Positions 62,831-64,000 of a stretch of 64,000 bases of DNA are shown piece after piece; positions within the stretch are counted from its first letter, which is position 1, and each line of letters starts with the position of its first letter. This DNA is from Perlabentimonas sp034003245 (GTDB lineage: Bacteria; Bacteroidota; Bacteroidia; Bacteroidales; Tenuifilaceae): contig JAVEYY010000003.1 of the NCBI GenBank assembly GCA_034003245.1, positions 62,001 through 126,000 on the forward strand, read 5' to 3'. A program made the position numbers and the translations under genes. The notes under the pieces were generated by a model. That model saw only the letters and a list, made by a program, of their open reading frames with translations. It was not told the origin of the DNA and ran no database searches.

Positions 62831-64000
62831 ATGACAAGATCGAACGTTGTAAGAGCCCTTATATGCTTAGCTTTGTGGCTTAGCTCTCAGTCGGTTTTTG
62901 GCCAAAGGATAACCTCCTTTTCCGGTCAACCCGAACTCTTTGCCACAGAAATAAACGATCTTGTTAAAAATCAACTCAACAAGGAGGAGGGTGATATCCC
63001 CAAGGAATTTGAGACCTTCTGGATGTCCGACACCCTATCGGTTGAACAAAAAGAACGCATTATTGGAATTTCGGACCTGATTCTGAAAAAAACAGCCGTC
63101 AACACCCGACACCTTATCACACTGATAAAGATTCTTCCGCTCTACAGCAAGCAGAAAAAGTTCCAGAGTGAGATGCAGGTTTGGCTACGCGGACTTGAGA
63201 ACTATGCTCAAGCTGATAATATTCCGATTTCGTGGATTAGCCAATTCCTCGAGAACTCATTCGCGCTTTTCACCCGGGGTTCTTTTACCATCTACCCAGC
63301 TTACGAGTGGAAGGTGAGTAATAGTAATTTCAATTACGTTTTCGATCAAACACTAACCATCAGATTCTTCGACACTAATCTTATCAGCACTAATAAAACC
63401 GATTCTATTGCTATACTCTCAACCGAAGGAATCTTCTACCCAAGCCAGGATAAATGGGTCGGGAAGGGTGGAAAGGTAACCTGGATTCGGAGTCGATTCC
63501 CTGTTGATGAGATTTTTGCCACCCTGTCGAACTACACCATTAATACAACCCGTAACGAGTACGAAGCCGACTCGGTGCTGTTCACCAACCTCGACTACTT
63601 TTCGGAACCCTCGTTGGGCCGTTTAAAAGATAAAATATCAGGGGCTACAAACCCCGATAATGTGATTTACCCCGAATTCCACACCTACCATCAGCGACAC
63701 AAAATCCCTAACTTTTTCGATGGTGTTGATTTCGATGGTGGCTACTTTATGCAAGGGACTCAATTTGTGGGAAATGGTACTCGCGAGAACCCAGCAGTTC
63801 TTGAGATTAGAAAAAACAACATGGAATTTCTAAGAGTAGAATCGCAAACCTACATTTTTAGACGACTAACTGTAGTATCGGACTACGCCCGGGTAAGATT
63901 TAAATTTGAAAACGATTCGCTTTACCATACTGGTCTTAACTTTACCTACAACGATCAAACCCGCACCGTTACCATTGCCCCAACCAACCTACTTACAACG
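62831..64000 (+). CDS. Exported protein of unknown function (3' partial)
   Basis: The frame opens at ATG 62831 and is uninterrupted for 390 codons to the window end, so the C-terminus is missing. It starts with a signal peptide (VVRALICLALWLSSQSVFGQ). The visible mature part is helical at first (about 30-130, including LSVEQKERIIGISDLILKKT) and then beta-rich (YEWKVSNSNFNYVFDQTLTI, IFYPSQDKWVGKGGKVTWIR), with a beta-solenoid-like stretch near the edge. It resembles large periplasmic or surface proteins of Bacteroidales, but I cannot name a family. It may be co-transcribed with tpiA-prmA. Confidence 0.75.
   Translation, partial: MTRSNVVRALICLALWLSSQSVFGQRITSFSGQPELFATEINDLVKNQLNKEEGDIPKEFETFWMSDTLSVEQKERIIGISDLILKKTAVNTRHLITLIKILPLYSKQKKFQSEMQVWLRGLENYAQADNIPISWISQFLENSFALFTRGSFTIYPAYEWKVSNSNFNYVFDQTLTIRFFDTNLISTNKTDSIAILSTEGIFYPSQDKWVGKGGKVTWIRSRFPVDEIFATLSNYTINTTRNEYEADSVLFTNLDYFSEPSLGRLKDKISGATNPDNVIYPEFHTYHQRHKIPNFFDGVDFDGGYFMQGTQFVGNGTRENPAVLEIRKNNMEFLRVESQTYIFRRLTVVSDYARVRFKFENDSLYHTGLNFTYNDQTRTVTIAPTNLLTT

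Overview
This window is chromosomal DNA from a member of the Bacteroidota, most likely a free-living or anaerobic Bacteroidales relative. The evidence is taxonomic flavour rather than a marker gene: type IX secretion (T9SS) C-terminal sorting domains on two giant surface proteins, GLUG, LamG and 'Fibrobacter succinogenes major paralogous' (FISUMP) modules, TPR and LytS-type histidine kinases with LytTR regulators, and an exact TTTG-N19-TAnnTTTG promoter at 15303. No rRNA, tRNA, CRISPR array, phage or complete insertion sequence was seen.

Layout. 1-2769: a trio of a SPFH-GYF protein (cut by the window edge), an unknown protein and a double zinc-ribbon membrane protein, resembling the membrane-stress set ydjG/H/I. 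3004-8678: pyruvate phosphate dikinase, a DUF4384 exported protein, ornithine aminotransferase and a small nitroreductase. 8749-15113: a signalling island on the minus strand with three histidine kinases and two response regulators (LytTR and sigma-54/NtrC type). 15421-21210: a divergent unknown membrane/coiled-coil protein, then an efflux cluster (HlyD adaptor, MacB/LolD-type ATPase, a 100-aa protein, TolC) preceded by a plausible sigma-54 promoter and inverted repeat; no permease gene is present. 21353-44171: a minus-strand surface block of about 23 kb made of two giant multidomain T9SS proteins (3044 and 3494 aa), an outer-membrane-like protein and a secreted caspase-fold (C14) protease, with very short gaps between the last three genes.

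44696-55518: two TlpA-like thioredoxin proteins, a DUF255 thioredoxin-domain protein, an M13 metallopeptidase lipoprotein and a RecB/AddA-like helicase-nuclease. Between the peptidase and the helicase lies a 450-bp repeat island: a heptanucleotide array, two copies of a near-perfect palindrome and three 21-bp direct repeats. 55591-64000: a housekeeping stretch with a lipoprotein, purC and phoH in a tight minus-strand operon, then on the plus strand a DUF62 SAM hydrolase, mazG, a lone OppB-type permease, a second heptanucleotide array, tpiA, prmA and an exported protein running off the window.

The parts most worth following are the caspase/outer-membrane/giant-protein block, the sigma-54 efflux circuit without a permease, and the two related heptanucleotide arrays. 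All family assignments are from reading the sequences; no database search was run.
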